DNA of 64,000 nt from Verrucomicrobiales bacterium. GTDB lineage: Bacteria > Verrucomicrobiota > Verrucomicrobiia > Limisphaerales > JAYPXF01. The translations under genes were made by a program, and so were the position numbers. The DNA lies in the NCBI GenBank assembly GCA_002715965.1, contig PBAL01000010.1:58886-122885 (forward strand), in the 5' to 3' direction. How positions within the stretch are numbered: the first letter of the stretch is position 1; every line of letters begins with the position of its first letter. The notes beneath the pieces are model-generated. The model was not told the origin of the DNA and ran no database searches. It saw nothing but the letters and a program-made list of their open reading frames with translations. Below are positions 34,049 to 42,227 of this stretch, piece after piece.

Positions 34049-35581
34049 ATGCTTGAGAGCGACATAGGCACGGTATATTTGGTGGGCGCAGGACCCGGTG
34101 ACGCGGGGCTGTTGACGATGCGGGGTGCCGAGTTGATCGGCCGCGCTGAGGTTCTCGTTTATGACGCACTGGTGAATCCCGAAATGCTGAGGCTTGCACC
34201 GGATACTACAGAGGTGATCTACGGTGGCAAACGCTCAAAGGACCATGCAATTCCGCAAGGCGATCTCAACCAGCTTCTGGTCGACAAGGCGAAGGAAGGA
34301 AAGACCGTGGTCAGGCTGAAGGGTGGCGATCCCTATCTCTTTGGCCGTGGAGGTGAAGAAGCACAGGAACTTTCGCAGGCCGGTGTTCCCTTTGAGGTCG
34401 TCCCGGGCATTTCATCTTTTTGCGCCGCGCCAAATTATGCCGGCATACCCGTCACGCATCGCGATCATTGTTCCAGTTTCACGGTGTTGACCGGTCATGA
34501 AGATCCGACCAAGGACGAAAGCAGTATTGATTGGAAAAACCTCGCCGAGAATCCTGGGACAAAGGTGGTCCTGATGGGCGTGGAGAGAATCAAGCGGATC
34601 GCCGATCAGTTGACGGCGAACGGATTGAGCGCAGATACGCCAGTGTGCATGGTGCGTTGGGGAACACGCGGCAAACAAGAATCGATCGATGGCACGCTTG
34701 CCACAATCGCTTCCATCGTTGAGGCGAAACAATTCAAGTCACCAGCCGTCACGGTGATCGGTGGAGTCGTGGGCCTGCGCGAGGAATTGAACTGGTTTGA
34801 GAAGCGGCCGCTGCTGGGCAAGCGCATCGTAATCACCCGCACGCGCAAACAGGCCAGTCAGTTGTCCCGGCAACTCGCCGAACTTGGCGCCGAGATCATG
34901 GAGATTCCGACCATCCGGACAGTGGCTCCGAGCGATCCGAAACGCATCGTTGATGCAATCATGGGTTTGAATTCCTACAGCTGGATCGTGTTCACCAGTC
35001 CGAATGGTGTGGATTGGTTTTTTGATTACTTCTTCAAGGCCTTTGACGATCTGCGCGACCTTGGCGGCGCACGCATTGCCGCAGTCGGACCGGCGACTGC
35101 CGCGAAACTCAAGGCGATGCATCTCAAGATCGATGTCATGCCCGACAAGTACGTCACGTCCGAAGTCGCCCAGGCGATCAACGCATTCGAGAGTGTGGAG
35201 CATCTCAATATCCTCCTTGCCCGAGCCGAAGTGGCAAACCCGGATCTGCCGAAGGAACTCGAAGAACTCCGAGCTATCGTGGATGACATCCCCTGTTACC
35301 AGACTGTGCCGGAAACCGACGATGCCAATGGAGCAGCCGCGCGCATGACCGATGAAGGCGCCGACTGGATCACCTTCACCAGCAGCTCGACTGTTGAGAA
35401 CTTTCACACGCGCTTCGATTTGCCCGACCTCGTGGAAACCTATCCCGAAATCAAACTCGCATCGATCGGTCCCGAGACCAGCCGCGCCATCCGCGCCTTG
35501 GATTTGGAACCCACCATCGAGGCTCAGGAACATACGATCAAGGGGCTGATTGAAGCATTGAGCGAGGCGAACGCGGATTAG
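34049..35581 (+). CDS. cobA-hemD: Fusion of uroporphyrinogen-III C-methyltransferase and uroporphyrinogen-III synthase
   Basis: 510 residues from MLESDIGTVYLVGAGPGDAG. Residues 1-250 are SAM-dependent uroporphyrinogen-III methyltransferase: VGAGPGDAGLLTMRGAELIG, then VVRLKGGDPYLFGRGGEEAQ and VPGISSFCAAPNYAGIPVTH. Residues 255-510 are HemD-like: LLGKRIVITRTRKQASQLSR, WIVFTSPNGVDWFF, DWITFTSSSTVENF and IASIGPETSRAIRAL-type text (ASIGPETSRAIRALDLEPTI). The fusion makes uroporphyrinogen III and methylates it to precorrin-2 for siroheme. An upstream in-frame extension to 33824 has no coding character and is not used. Confidence 0.94.
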   Translation: MLESDIGTVYLVGAGPGDAGLLTMRGAELIGRAEVLVYDALVNPEMLRLAPDTTEVIYGGKRSKDHAIPQGDLNQLLVDKAKEGKTVVRLKGGDPYLFGRGGEEAQELSQAGVPFEVVPGISSFCAAPNYAGIPVTHRDHCSSFTVLTGHEDPTKDESSIDWKNLAENPGTKVVLMGVERIKRIADQLTANGLSADTPVCMVRWGTRGKQESIDGTLATIASIVEAKQFKSPAVTVIGGVVGLREELNWFEKRPLLGKRIVITRTRKQASQLSRQLAELGAEIMEIPTIRTVAPSDPKRIVDAIMGLNSYSWIVFTSPNGVDWFFDYFFKAFDDLRDLGGARIAAVGPATAAKLKAMHLKIDVMPDKYVTSEVAQAINAFESVEHLNILLARAEVANPDLPKELEELRAIVDDIPCYQTVPETDDANGAAARMTDEGADWITFTSSSTVENFHTRFDLPDLVETYPEIKLASIGPETSRAIRALDLEPTIEAQEHTIKGLIEALSEANAD

Positions 35582-35691
35582 GCGAATCCCGATTGGAGCC
35601 ATCCTGCAAACGCCATCCTGGCTGCCAGCATCGCGAGGCGTTGAGTGTTTACATCATCGGTCGGCAGGATTAAAACGCCTCGCTTCAAGAT

Positions 35692-36621
35692 ATGGCCGGA
35701 AAGAAGATTTTTATCGCGGGACATCGTGGGCTGGTGGGCAGTGCGCTTTGCCGCCTTTATGGGAAGATGACGGGCTGGGAGGTCGTCACGCGGACTCGTG
35801 CGGAGTTGGATCTTCAAGATACGGATGCGGTGCGGAAGTTCTTTGGGGAGGAGAAACCTTCGCATGTGATTCTGGCCGCTGCGAAGGTGGGCGGGATTCA
35901 CGCCAACGCCACGCATCACGTTGAGTTCCTGCTCGAAAACATGCGGATTCAAAACAATGTGATCGAGTTTGCTGCTCGGAGTGATGTTGAGAAGTTGTTG
36001 TTCCTTGGAAGTTCCTGCATTTATCCCAAGCACTGTCCTCAGCCGATCAAGGAGGAATACCTGCTGAGTTCTGCGCTGGAACCGACGAATGAAGGTTATG
36101 CGCTTGCGAAGATCACGGGCTTGAAACTTTGCCAGCATTATTGCCGGCAGTATGGCAAGGACTTCATCAGCGCGATGCCGTCCAACCTTTACGGCCCGAA
36201 TGACAATTTCGATCTGGAGACTTCTCATGTTCTGCCGGCATTGATCCATCGGTTTCATCTGGCCAAATTGAACGAGCAGCCGACCGTGACGGTTTGGGGT
36301 ACGGGTTCGCCCTTGCGGGAGTTTCTTCACGTGGATGATCTCGCGGGGGGCATTCACACTCTGATGGAGAAATATGACGAGGATTTGCCCATCAACATCG
36401 GCGTCGGCAAGGACGTCACAATTCTCGAGCTGGCGGAGATCATCAAGGAGACCGTCGGCTTCGGAGGCGAACTGGAATGGGACTCTTCGCAGCCGGACGG
36501 AACTCCGCGAAAGCTGCTCGACACCTCGCGCATCAACGCGCTTGGTTGGAAGCCGCGGATGACGCTTCGTGAAGGCATTCGCAACACCTACGAGTGGTTC
36601 AAGGAACACTACCAGGAGTGA
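35692..36621 (+). CDS. fcl: GDP-L-fucose synthase
   Basis: 309 residues, full length. It is an extended short-chain dehydrogenase with the glycine motif IAGHRGLVGSALCRL. Catalytic residues are in FLGSSCIYPK (Ser) and the YxxxK pair in EGYALAKITGLK. The family hallmark NLYGPNDNFDLETSHVLPAL is present. It converts GDP-4-keto-6-deoxymannose to GDP-L-fucose by epimerisation and NADPH reduction, supplying fucose for surface glycans. The partner gene gmd (GDP-mannose dehydratase) is not in the window. Confidence 0.95.
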   Translation: MAGKKIFIAGHRGLVGSALCRLYGKMTGWEVVTRTRAELDLQDTDAVRKFFGEEKPSHVILAAAKVGGIHANATHHVEFLLENMRIQNNVIEFAARSDVEKLLFLGSSCIYPKHCPQPIKEEYLLSSALEPTNEGYALAKITGLKLCQHYCRQYGKDFISAMPSNLYGPNDNFDLETSHVLPALIHRFHLAKLNEQPTVTVWGTGSPLREFLHVDDLAGGIHTLMEKYDEDLPINIGVGKDVTILELAEIIKETVGFGGELEWDSSQPDGTPRKLLDTSRINALGWKPRMTLREGIRNTYEWFKEHYQE

Positions 36622-36626
36622 ACGTG

Positions 36627-37181
36627 ATGAGGAGCGCGTGTCAGCTTGCGGTTGCGACCGTTGTCCTGGGTCTGCGCGTGTCCGCCGTTGCACAGGAAAC
36701 CAACCTCCTGAACGGCACGCCTGGCGGGGACAGCGCAGCTACACCGTGGAGACCGCTTCGCCTGTTGATCCGGGCGTCGGCTTGCGCGTGCTGAAGAGTT
36801 TCACGCTGGATGCGACCTCGGGTGAACTCGGCGTTCTGCAACGCATGATCAATTCCACTGTGCGCCAGTTGCGTTATTGCTTCTGGTGATCGAAACCGGC
36901 ACCACTTCAGCGAAGATCGGTGCCAGACAGTCTGGCGGGTTGGGTGGCATACGTCCGAGAGAAGCTGTTGTTCGTCAAATTCTATCCGGTTTCGCCCGGC
37001 GGTAACTACGCCGTCGGTGACCGAACTTTCTCCACTCAGTCCCACCGTGCAACTCGCGCCCGGCGCAAGCTACGACTTTCCGGAGCGTTGGCGATTGATC
37101 CCGCTGTCCAAGCCAGTCAAAGGCGTTCGGGATGTGAAGAGGCTTCTGAAGCTGGTCCCGGAGAATCCCTTTGGCGGTTGA
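36627..37181 (+). pseudogene. Decayed secreted protein gene
   Basis: An N-terminal signal peptide frame (MRSACQLAVATVVLGLRVSA, then VAQETNLLNGTPGGDSA) stops after about 55 codons. A second frame takes over within the same region with YTVETASPVDPGVGLRVLKS, then FTLDATSGELGVLQRM, and stops. A third frame runs ELSPLSPTVQLAPGASYDFP, then ERWRLIPLSKPVKGVRDVKR, and ends at 37181. Each piece has coding character but none is whole, so at least two frameshifts and a nonsense codon have broken a protein of about 185 residues. The family is unknown. Confidence 0.6.
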
Positions 37182-37254
37182 GAATCGAGGCGCGCGTCAA
37201 CGTCGTGGAACTCGAAACTTGCAACTTGGAAACACGCCCTCGATAACTCCGCGC

Positions 37255-38187
37255 ATGCCACGCAAGCTCTCTTCTCTCGCACCCGATTGGTGGGATTACA
37301 CCACGCTCGACACCGACATCATCGAAGCTGCGGCTTCACTGACGATGAAGCAGATGGAAAAACTCTCACGACCCGGTTTCCGCGTCGTGATGTATGACAC
37401 ACTGGAAGACTTCTATCTTGCCGAAGCCCTCGAGTATATCGATGCTTGGCGCCAGTCCACGGATGACAATCCCGTCGGCATCTGCGGACCCATCGGACCG
37501 ACGGAGCAACTCCCGCTCGTTGCGCGGCTCGTAAAGGAACTCGGGCTCGACGTTCGCAGTGGGCACTTCTGGGGCATGGACGAATGGGTCATCGACGGCA
37601 AGGTCGTTCCCGTCACCCATCCGCTTTCCTTTGAGAAATGCGATCGTGAGATGTGCTTCGATCGCATTCCGAAGAAGCAGCGCATGCCCGATGCCAACCT
37701 TCACTTTCCCGACGCAGACACCGCACCGTTCCGTAAGTCATGGGACGCGGGAGCGCGCTGCGCCGTGATGCAGGGCGGACAAGGCGACATCAAGCATTGG
37801 GCCTTCAACGATCCCCTGCGTCGCAAAGGCAAATACAAGAACCAACCGCCGTCTCCGGCTGAGTATCGCAAGTTGAAGACGCGCGTCGTGGAACTTCACC
37901 CGGTCACCATTGCGCAGAACGCCCGCACCTCCGGCGGAGGAAACGTCACTCTCGTCCCGACCGCGGCCGTGACGGTTGGACCTTATGAGACTTGGAAGTC
38001 GGACAAGGTTTCCATCTGGCATGCCGGCACGCACGATAACCCCTTTGGCCAGCGCCTCACGGCCTACATGATCTCGAAGGGAATCGCCGACAGCTCCGTC
38101 CCGATGTCGCTCTTGGCCGATCATCCCAACGTGCAGTTCAACTACTATCGCGGAGGCATCGGCAACTGCGACGTGGAGATGCATTAG
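37255..38187 (+). CDS. Glucosamine-6-phosphate deaminase-like isomerase
   Basis: 310 residues from [20 protein letters not shown]. The NagB/6-phosphogluconolactonase fold is suggested by [60 protein letters not shown] and [14 protein letters not shown]. The last two match the NagB active-site loops MDEY...HP.S and GIGxDGHIAFNEP, but the second is altered (QGDIKHW). The C-terminal segment [18 protein letters not shown] also departs from classical NagB. It is therefore a diverged member, perhaps acting on a different amino or keto sugar phosphate. It is transcribed alone. Confidence 0.8.
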   Translation: MPRKLSSLAPDWWDYTTLDTDIIEAAASLTMKQMEKLSRPGFRVVMYDTLEDFYLAEALEYIDAWRQSTDDNPVGICGPIGPTEQLPLVARLVKELGLDVRSGHFWGMDEWVIDGKVVPVTHPLSFEKCDREMCFDRIPKKQRMPDANLHFPDADTAPFRKSWDAGARCAVMQGGQGDIKHWAFNDPLRRKGKYKNQPPSPAEYRKLKTRVVELHPVTIAQNARTSGGGNVTLVPTAAVTVGPYETWKSDKVSIWHAGTHDNPFGQRLTAYMISKGIADSSVPMSLLADHPNVQFNYYRGGIGNCDVEMH

Positions 38188-38199
38188 GGAAGATCCGAA

Positions 38200-38340
38200 C
38201 CCAAAGCTTCAAGTTCCAACAGACCCTAGAAGGCCGGATCGATCACAAGGTCAAGCCAAGGGAGATTGAATTCTGGAGCTTGAAGATTAATTGAGGCTTG
38301 GATTCTGAAGTTTGGAGCTTCTGACACGACTTTAGGATTG
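38200..38340. repeat. AAGCTTCAAG/TTGGAGCTT-rich intergenic repeat
   Basis: A mixture of AAGCTTCAAGTTCCAA, TCTGGAGCTTGAAG, GAGGCTTGGATTC and TTTGGAGCTTCTGA motifs in both orientations. It shares vocabulary and palindromic layout with the element at 258-445. It lies directly upstream of ffh, so it may overlap the ffh promoter region. Confidence 0.45.
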
Positions 38341-38376
38341 CCACGCTGAGCCCTTCTCCAACTACTATCGCCGACC

Positions 38377-39732
38377 ATGTTCGAATCCCTGTCGGGCAAA
38401 CTTAAAGGTGTGTTCCGCGACCTGCGCGGTCTTGGAAAGATCTCGGAAACCAACGTCTCCGAGTCCCTGCGCGACGTGCGCATGGCGCTGCTTGAGGCGG
38501 ACGTCAACTTCAAGGTCGCCAAGGCATTCATCGGCCGGGTGAAGGAAAAGGCGCTGGGCGAAAAGGTCATCCAGAGCATCCAGCCCGGTCAGCAGATGAT
38601 CAAGATCATCAACGACGAACTCGTTGATCTGCTGGGTTCCACCAATGCCGGCCTCGATCTCGATGCGCTTCCATCTTCGATCATGATGGTCGGTCTGCAT
38701 GGTGCGGGTAAGACCACCTCTTCCGGCAAGCTCGCACGACTGCTTGTCAAGAAAGGCAAGAAGCCACTGCTCGTCGCGGCCGATGTTTATCGCCCCGCGG
38801 CCATGGACCAGTTGGAAACCCTGGCCCAGCAGGTGGAAGTAGCTTCGGTCGTCTTGCGCGGCGAGAAGGACGTCCTCAAGATTGCCAAGCAGGCGAAGAA
38901 AGTCGCCACGGCCGAAAACTGTGACGTGATGATCTTCGACACCGCGGGTCGTTTGCAGATCGACGAACCGCTGGTTCAGGAACTCGTCCGCCTCCGCGAC
39001 CTCATCAAGCCGCAAGAAACCCTTCTCGTCCTCGATGCCGCGACGGGCCAGGAAGCGGTGAACGTTGCCAGTCATTTTGACGAGGCCCTTTCACTCACCG
39101 GCGCCATTCTCACCAAGCTCGACGGTGACGCCCGCGGTGGTGCTGCGCTGAGCATGAAAGAAGTGACCGGCAAGGCGATCAAGTTTGCCGGTGTCGGTGA
39201 AAAGCTCGACGAGTTTGAGGAGTTCCATCCCGAGCGCATGGCTTCGCGAATCCTCGGCATGGGCGACGTCGTCAGCCTGGTTGAGAAAGCCGCCGAAGCC
39301 GTCGACGAAGAGGACGCCCGCAAGCTGGAGGAGAAGATGCGCAAGGGCGCCTTCACACTGGAGGATTTCCTCCAGCAGCTTCAGCAGATGAAGCAGATGG
39401 GTTCGCTCGAATCGCTCCTCGGCATGATGCCCGGCGGTTCGGACATCGTCGCCAACGCCGACCTCAGCAAGGGCGAGAAGGAATTCCGACGCATGGAAGG
39501 CATCATCTGCTCGATGACCCAGCTCGAGCGCAAACGCCCCAACGTCCTCAACGCTTCACGACGCAAACGCATCGCTGCCGGGAGTGGAACGACGGTTGCC
39601 GAGGTGAATACCCTCCTCAAGACATTCGCCCGGATGCAAAAGATGATGAAGAAGATGGGCAAGTTCCAGAAGATGATGGGCAAGCTGGGCGGAGGCGGAG
39701 GAATGATGCCCGGCATGCCGGGGTTTCGGTAG
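38377..39732 (+). CDS. ffh: Signal recognition particle protein Ffh
   Basis: 451 residues. The N domain (FESLSGKLKGVFRDLRGLGK) is followed by the GTPase G domain with P-loop GLHGAGKTTSSGKLARLL (G1), DVYRPAAMDQL, DTAGRLQID (G3), TKLDGDARGGAALS (G4) and the GVGEKLDEFEEFHPERMASR closing loop. The Met-rich M domain binds 4.5S RNA and signal sequences and has SGTTVAEVNTLLKTF. The C-terminus is Gly/Met-rich (GGGGGMMPGMPGFR). It targets ribosome-nascent-chain complexes to the membrane with FtsY. No 4.5S RNA gene was recognised nearby. Confidence 0.97.
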   Translation: MFESLSGKLKGVFRDLRGLGKISETNVSESLRDVRMALLEADVNFKVAKAFIGRVKEKALGEKVIQSIQPGQQMIKIINDELVDLLGSTNAGLDLDALPSSIMMVGLHGAGKTTSSGKLARLLVKKGKKPLLVAADVYRPAAMDQLETLAQQVEVASVVLRGEKDVLKIAKQAKKVATAENCDVMIFDTAGRLQIDEPLVQELVRLRDLIKPQETLLVLDAATGQEAVNVASHFDEALSLTGAILTKLDGDARGGAALSMKEVTGKAIKFAGVGEKLDEFEEFHPERMASRILGMGDVVSLVEKAAEAVDEEDARKLEEKMRKGAFTLEDFLQQLQQMKQMGSLESLLGMMPGGSDIVANADLSKGEKEFRRMEGIICSMTQLERKRPNVLNASRRKRIAAGSGTTVAEVNTLLKTFARMQKMMKKMGKFQKMMGKLGGGGGMMPGMPGFR

Positions 39733-39813
39733 ACGTTGGAATTCAGGCGTTGGCCCGCGTGGCGCACGTTCCACCCGTCCGATCGGTAAAACTGTTTTTG
39801 CCGCTCAAAAGCC

Positions 39814-40139
39814 GTACCTGAGGGGTGCATCCCACATTATTGCAGCAAGTGCCGGAGCATCCCGGCCTGACGCGCCAACACAAACTCGGACCCAAGCCGC
39901 GCTTTAGAAACAACTGCGCCCAGGAATTGAATCGGACTGTTGTTGCTGATTGTCCGGATCCGTCCAGTAGAGAGACAATGTTGGGTGACGCGTTCTCCCT
40001 CACCCAACCCGCTGAGAGAGGGAGAAAACTCTCGATTTCAGTTTCAGCAGCTCTTGTCGCGTAGATTCACGCAAACTATTGCAATGCCCCGCCTTACTAA
40101 GCCAGGCAAGAAACTGGGATGCGCCCCTACCTGAGGTAC
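39814..40139. mobile_element. Candidate small non-coding element with 21-25-bp inverted ends
   Basis: The left end GTACCTGAGGGGTGCATCCC (39814) matches the complement of the right end (40115-40139: GTACCTCAGGTAGGGGCGCA, then TCCCA) with one substitution and a 4-base gap. The 326 bases between hold no gene and one copy of the CTCACCCAACCC repeat (39991-40031). Together they resemble a MITE-like unit or a nested pair of palindromic repeats filling the ffh-RidA gap. Confidence 0.4.
39991..40031. repeat. Third copy of the CTCACCCAACCC repeat
   Basis: CGTTCTCCCTCACCCAACCC followed by GCTGAGAGAGGGAGAAAAC. It is nearly identical in its first 20 bases to the inverted copy at 5707-5745. Confidence 0.7.
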
Positions 40140-40190
40140 TTGGAATCTGAACACTTTCACTTTCTTGGAATTGTTGCTACATGGTCCGCC

Positions 40191-40631
40191 ATGTCAGCCG
40201 AACAAAAAGCCGCCGAACTTGGAATTGACCTCAGCTCCCGGGGTGAACCTGCCTACCTCAACTTCTGCATCCGCACGGGCAATCTGCTCATCACCTCCGG
40301 ACACGTCAGCAAGATCAAGGGCGTCTTGGGCAAGGACCTCACCGTCGATGACGGCTACAAAGCCGCCCGCGAATGCGCCGAAGAAATCCTCCGCTCCGTC
40401 CATGACACTCACGGAACGCTCGACGGACTGCGCGTCATCAAACTCCTCGGCATGGTTTACTCCGCACCCGACTTCACCGATCAACACCTCGTCATCAACG
40501 GCGCCTCCGATCTGTTTCACGAACTCTACGGCAAGGAAGGCGATGGCTATCACGCCCGCAGTGCGGTTGGATTTGCCGCGTTGCCGACGGGAGTCGCCGT
40601 GGAGGTTGAGGCGATCTTCGAGATCAAGTGA
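40191..40631 (+). CDS. RidA family protein
   Basis: 146 residues from MSAEQKAAELGIDL, the usual size of the larger RidA subgroup. Recognisable text is NFCIRTGNLLITSGHVSKIK, then GYKAARECAEEILRSVHDTH, LDGLRVIKLLGMVYSAPDF and FHELYGKEGDGYHARSAVGF, closing VAVEVEAIFEI. RidA proteins are trimeric deaminases that clear reactive enamine/imine intermediates. The catalytic Arg of canonical RidA (RSAVGFAAL region) is present. Coding seems to begin at 40191, not at an earlier in-frame codon. tRNA-Ala follows on the opposite strand. Confidence 0.9.
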   Translation: MSAEQKAAELGIDLSSRGEPAYLNFCIRTGNLLITSGHVSKIKGVLGKDLTVDDGYKAARECAEEILRSVHDTHGTLDGLRVIKLLGMVYSAPDFTDQHLVINGASDLFHELYGKEGDGYHARSAVGFAALPTGVAVEVEAIFEIK

Positions 40632-40656
40632 ATTATTGAATCAAAGGAAGAAAGGC

Positions 40657-40732
40657 TGGTGGAGCCGAGGAGAGTCGAACTCCTGACCCCCTCAATGCCA
40701 TTGAGGTGCTCTACCAACTGAGCTACGACCCC
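40657..40732 (-). tRNA. tRNA-Ala (GGC)
   Basis: 76 bases on the minus strand, with the CCA end encoded. The acceptor stem GGGGTCG/CGGCTCC has G-T pairs at two positions. The D-arm is GCTCAGTTGGTAGAGC, the anticodon stem CCTCA/TGAGG, the loop ATGGCAT with anticodon GGC, and the T-arm AGGAGTTCGACTCTCCT. No variable-arm anomaly. Confidence 0.95.
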
Positions 40733-40783
40733 AGCCAAGCGGGCCGAAAACTTAGGAGTCCCCCCTGCTCCTGTCAACGGGTT

Positions 40784-41320
40784 TCACTCGATCCCAAGGA
40801 TCTTCCTCCCGGCTTCGGAAATCATGCTTTGATGCCAGGGCGGATCCCATACCACTTCGACACCGGCCTGCTTCACGCCGGCGAGTCGGGTGATCTTTTC
40901 CTGCGCGTCACCAGCGATAACCGGACCCATTCCACAGCCGGGTGCGGTCAGTGTCATTTTCACATCTATTATGTGACCGCCTGATTCCTGCGCTTCGATT
41001 TTGAGATCATAAATGAGCCCGAGGTCAACGATGTTGACCGGAATCTCAGGGTCGAAACAGGTCTTGAGCGCCTCCCACACCGCGTCCTCGCTGAATTCAC
41101 CAGCGGGTGCTTCATCGGCGCCGGGTTCCTGCAATCCGAGTGCGTCGGCATCCGATCCATTGATGCGAAACAACCCACCCATGGCGGACACTGTGATACT
41201 GCCACCAAGCGTCTGCGTGATATCCACCGTGGTGCCTTCATCCAGAGTCAGTTCATTGCCTGCGGGGATTTGAACAGCGTTGCAATTGCGTGTGAGTTTG
41301 ACGGTCTTCACTTCAGCCAT
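40784..41320 (-). CDS. sufT: Fe-S cluster assembly protein SufT (MIP18 domain)
   Basis: 178 residues from MAEVKTVKLTRNCNAVQIPA. An N-terminal extension with LTLDEGTTVDITQTLGGS is typical of SufT and not of shorter DUF59 proteins. The DUF59/MIP18 core has CFDPEIPVNIVDLGLIYDLK and LTAPGCGMGPVIAGDAQEKI, with the conserved Cys, and closes WDPPWHQSMISEAGRKILG. SufT helps mature Fe-S proteins after cluster assembly by the SUF machinery. No sufBCD genes are in the window, so it stands alone. Confidence 0.92.
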   Translation of the reverse strand: MAEVKTVKLTRNCNAVQIPAGNELTLDEGTTVDITQTLGGSITVSAMGGLFRINGSDADALGLQEPGADEAPAGEFSEDAVWEALKTCFDPEIPVNIVDLGLIYDLKIEAQESGGHIIDVKMTLTAPGCGMGPVIAGDAQEKITRLAGVKQAGVEVVWDPPWHQSMISEAGRKILGIE

Positions 41321-41385
41321 GCCCGGATTATGCGCGTCACGGTTTGATTGGACAAGAGTCCGCGCATGATTCAGGGTCCGATCAT

Positions 41386-42213
41386 GTGAAGAAGCATTGG
41401 TATCAACTCTTTGTGACCGTGTTCTTGGCAAGTGGCGCGTTCGAAGCCGGCGCGGCTTATCCTCCGTTCAAGGTTGGATTGAACGACTTCAACTTCACGA
41501 TCTCCTCACAGCTTTCGACCACCAATGCTGTGAAGGCACGCGTGGGCTACTTCTCTCGCCGTACCAGCTACAACCCCAAGCGAGAACTCTACCGCGTTGT
41601 CGTCCCGCCGAACTACAAACACACCGAACGCTTTGGGTTGTTGGTCTATATGGCGCCGTTTGATCGGCCGACCATTCCTCAGGATTGGCTGGGCGTTCTC
41701 GCGAAGCACAGGCTCTTGATCGTCCTGCCCGCGAATGCCGGCGACAAGCGCTCTTCAGCAGATCGGATTCGAATGGCCTTGGATGCACGCTATCACATGC
41801 CGCGCATGTATAACGTCGATGGGAGCCGTGTGATCATCAGCGGGCATGGGGGAGGTGCGCGGCTGGCGAGTGTGATGGGAGTGGCTTATCCGGATCAGTT
41901 TCCGAACACGATCACCTTCATGGGTTTGCTCTTTTACAAGGCGGTTCCGATCAAGGGCAACCGGCAGTTTCCTCCCGCATACACACCCGATCCCAAGATG
42001 GTCGCGCTTGCCAAGAACAACCGTTTCCTTTTCACCAGCGTTCCGGCAACGGGGACGCATCTGGAAACCGTTCTCTGTTACCGGCGCGGCTTCAAGGCTG
42101 AGGGTTTTCACGATGCGCATTACATGGAACTCGCCGGCAATCCCTATCTCCTTCCGCCCGGCAAGACCCTTGACAAGGTATTGAGTTATTTCCAATCACC
42201 GGGCGGACCGTGA
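41386..42213 (+). CDS. Secreted alpha/beta-hydrolase-like protein lacking a nucleophile serine
   Basis: 275 residues from a GTG at 41386, with a signal peptide (QLFVTVFLASGAFEAGAA). The fold is suggested by LYRVVVPPNYKHTERFGLLV, VLAKHRLLIVLPANAGDK and RVIISGHGGGARLASVMGVA. The last is the nucleophile elbow, but the Ser of GxSxG is replaced (GHGGG), so classical esterase activity is unlikely. A closing GFHDAHYMELAG resembles the His loop. It may be a binding or pseudo-enzyme partner of the esterase-like fusion encoded next; they are adjacent, with a 14-base gap and the same orientation. Confidence 0.7.
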   Translation: MKKHWYQLFVTVFLASGAFEAGAAYPPFKVGLNDFNFTISSQLSTTNAVKARVGYFSRRTSYNPKRELYRVVVPPNYKHTERFGLLVYMAPFDRPTIPQDWLGVLAKHRLLIVLPANAGDKRSSADRIRMALDARYHMPRMYNVDGSRVIISGHGGGARLASVMGVAYPDQFPNTITFMGLLFYKAVPIKGNRQFPPAYTPDPKMVALAKNNRFLFTSVPATGTHLETVLCYRRGFKAEGFHDAHYMELAGNPYLLPPGKTLDKVLSYFQSPGGP

Positions 42214-42227
42214 GACCTGTTTCTGAA

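Noticed and set aside
38365..39075. A 236-codon minus-strand frame opposite ffh
   Set aside because: It is a shadow of a highly conserved GTPase gene.
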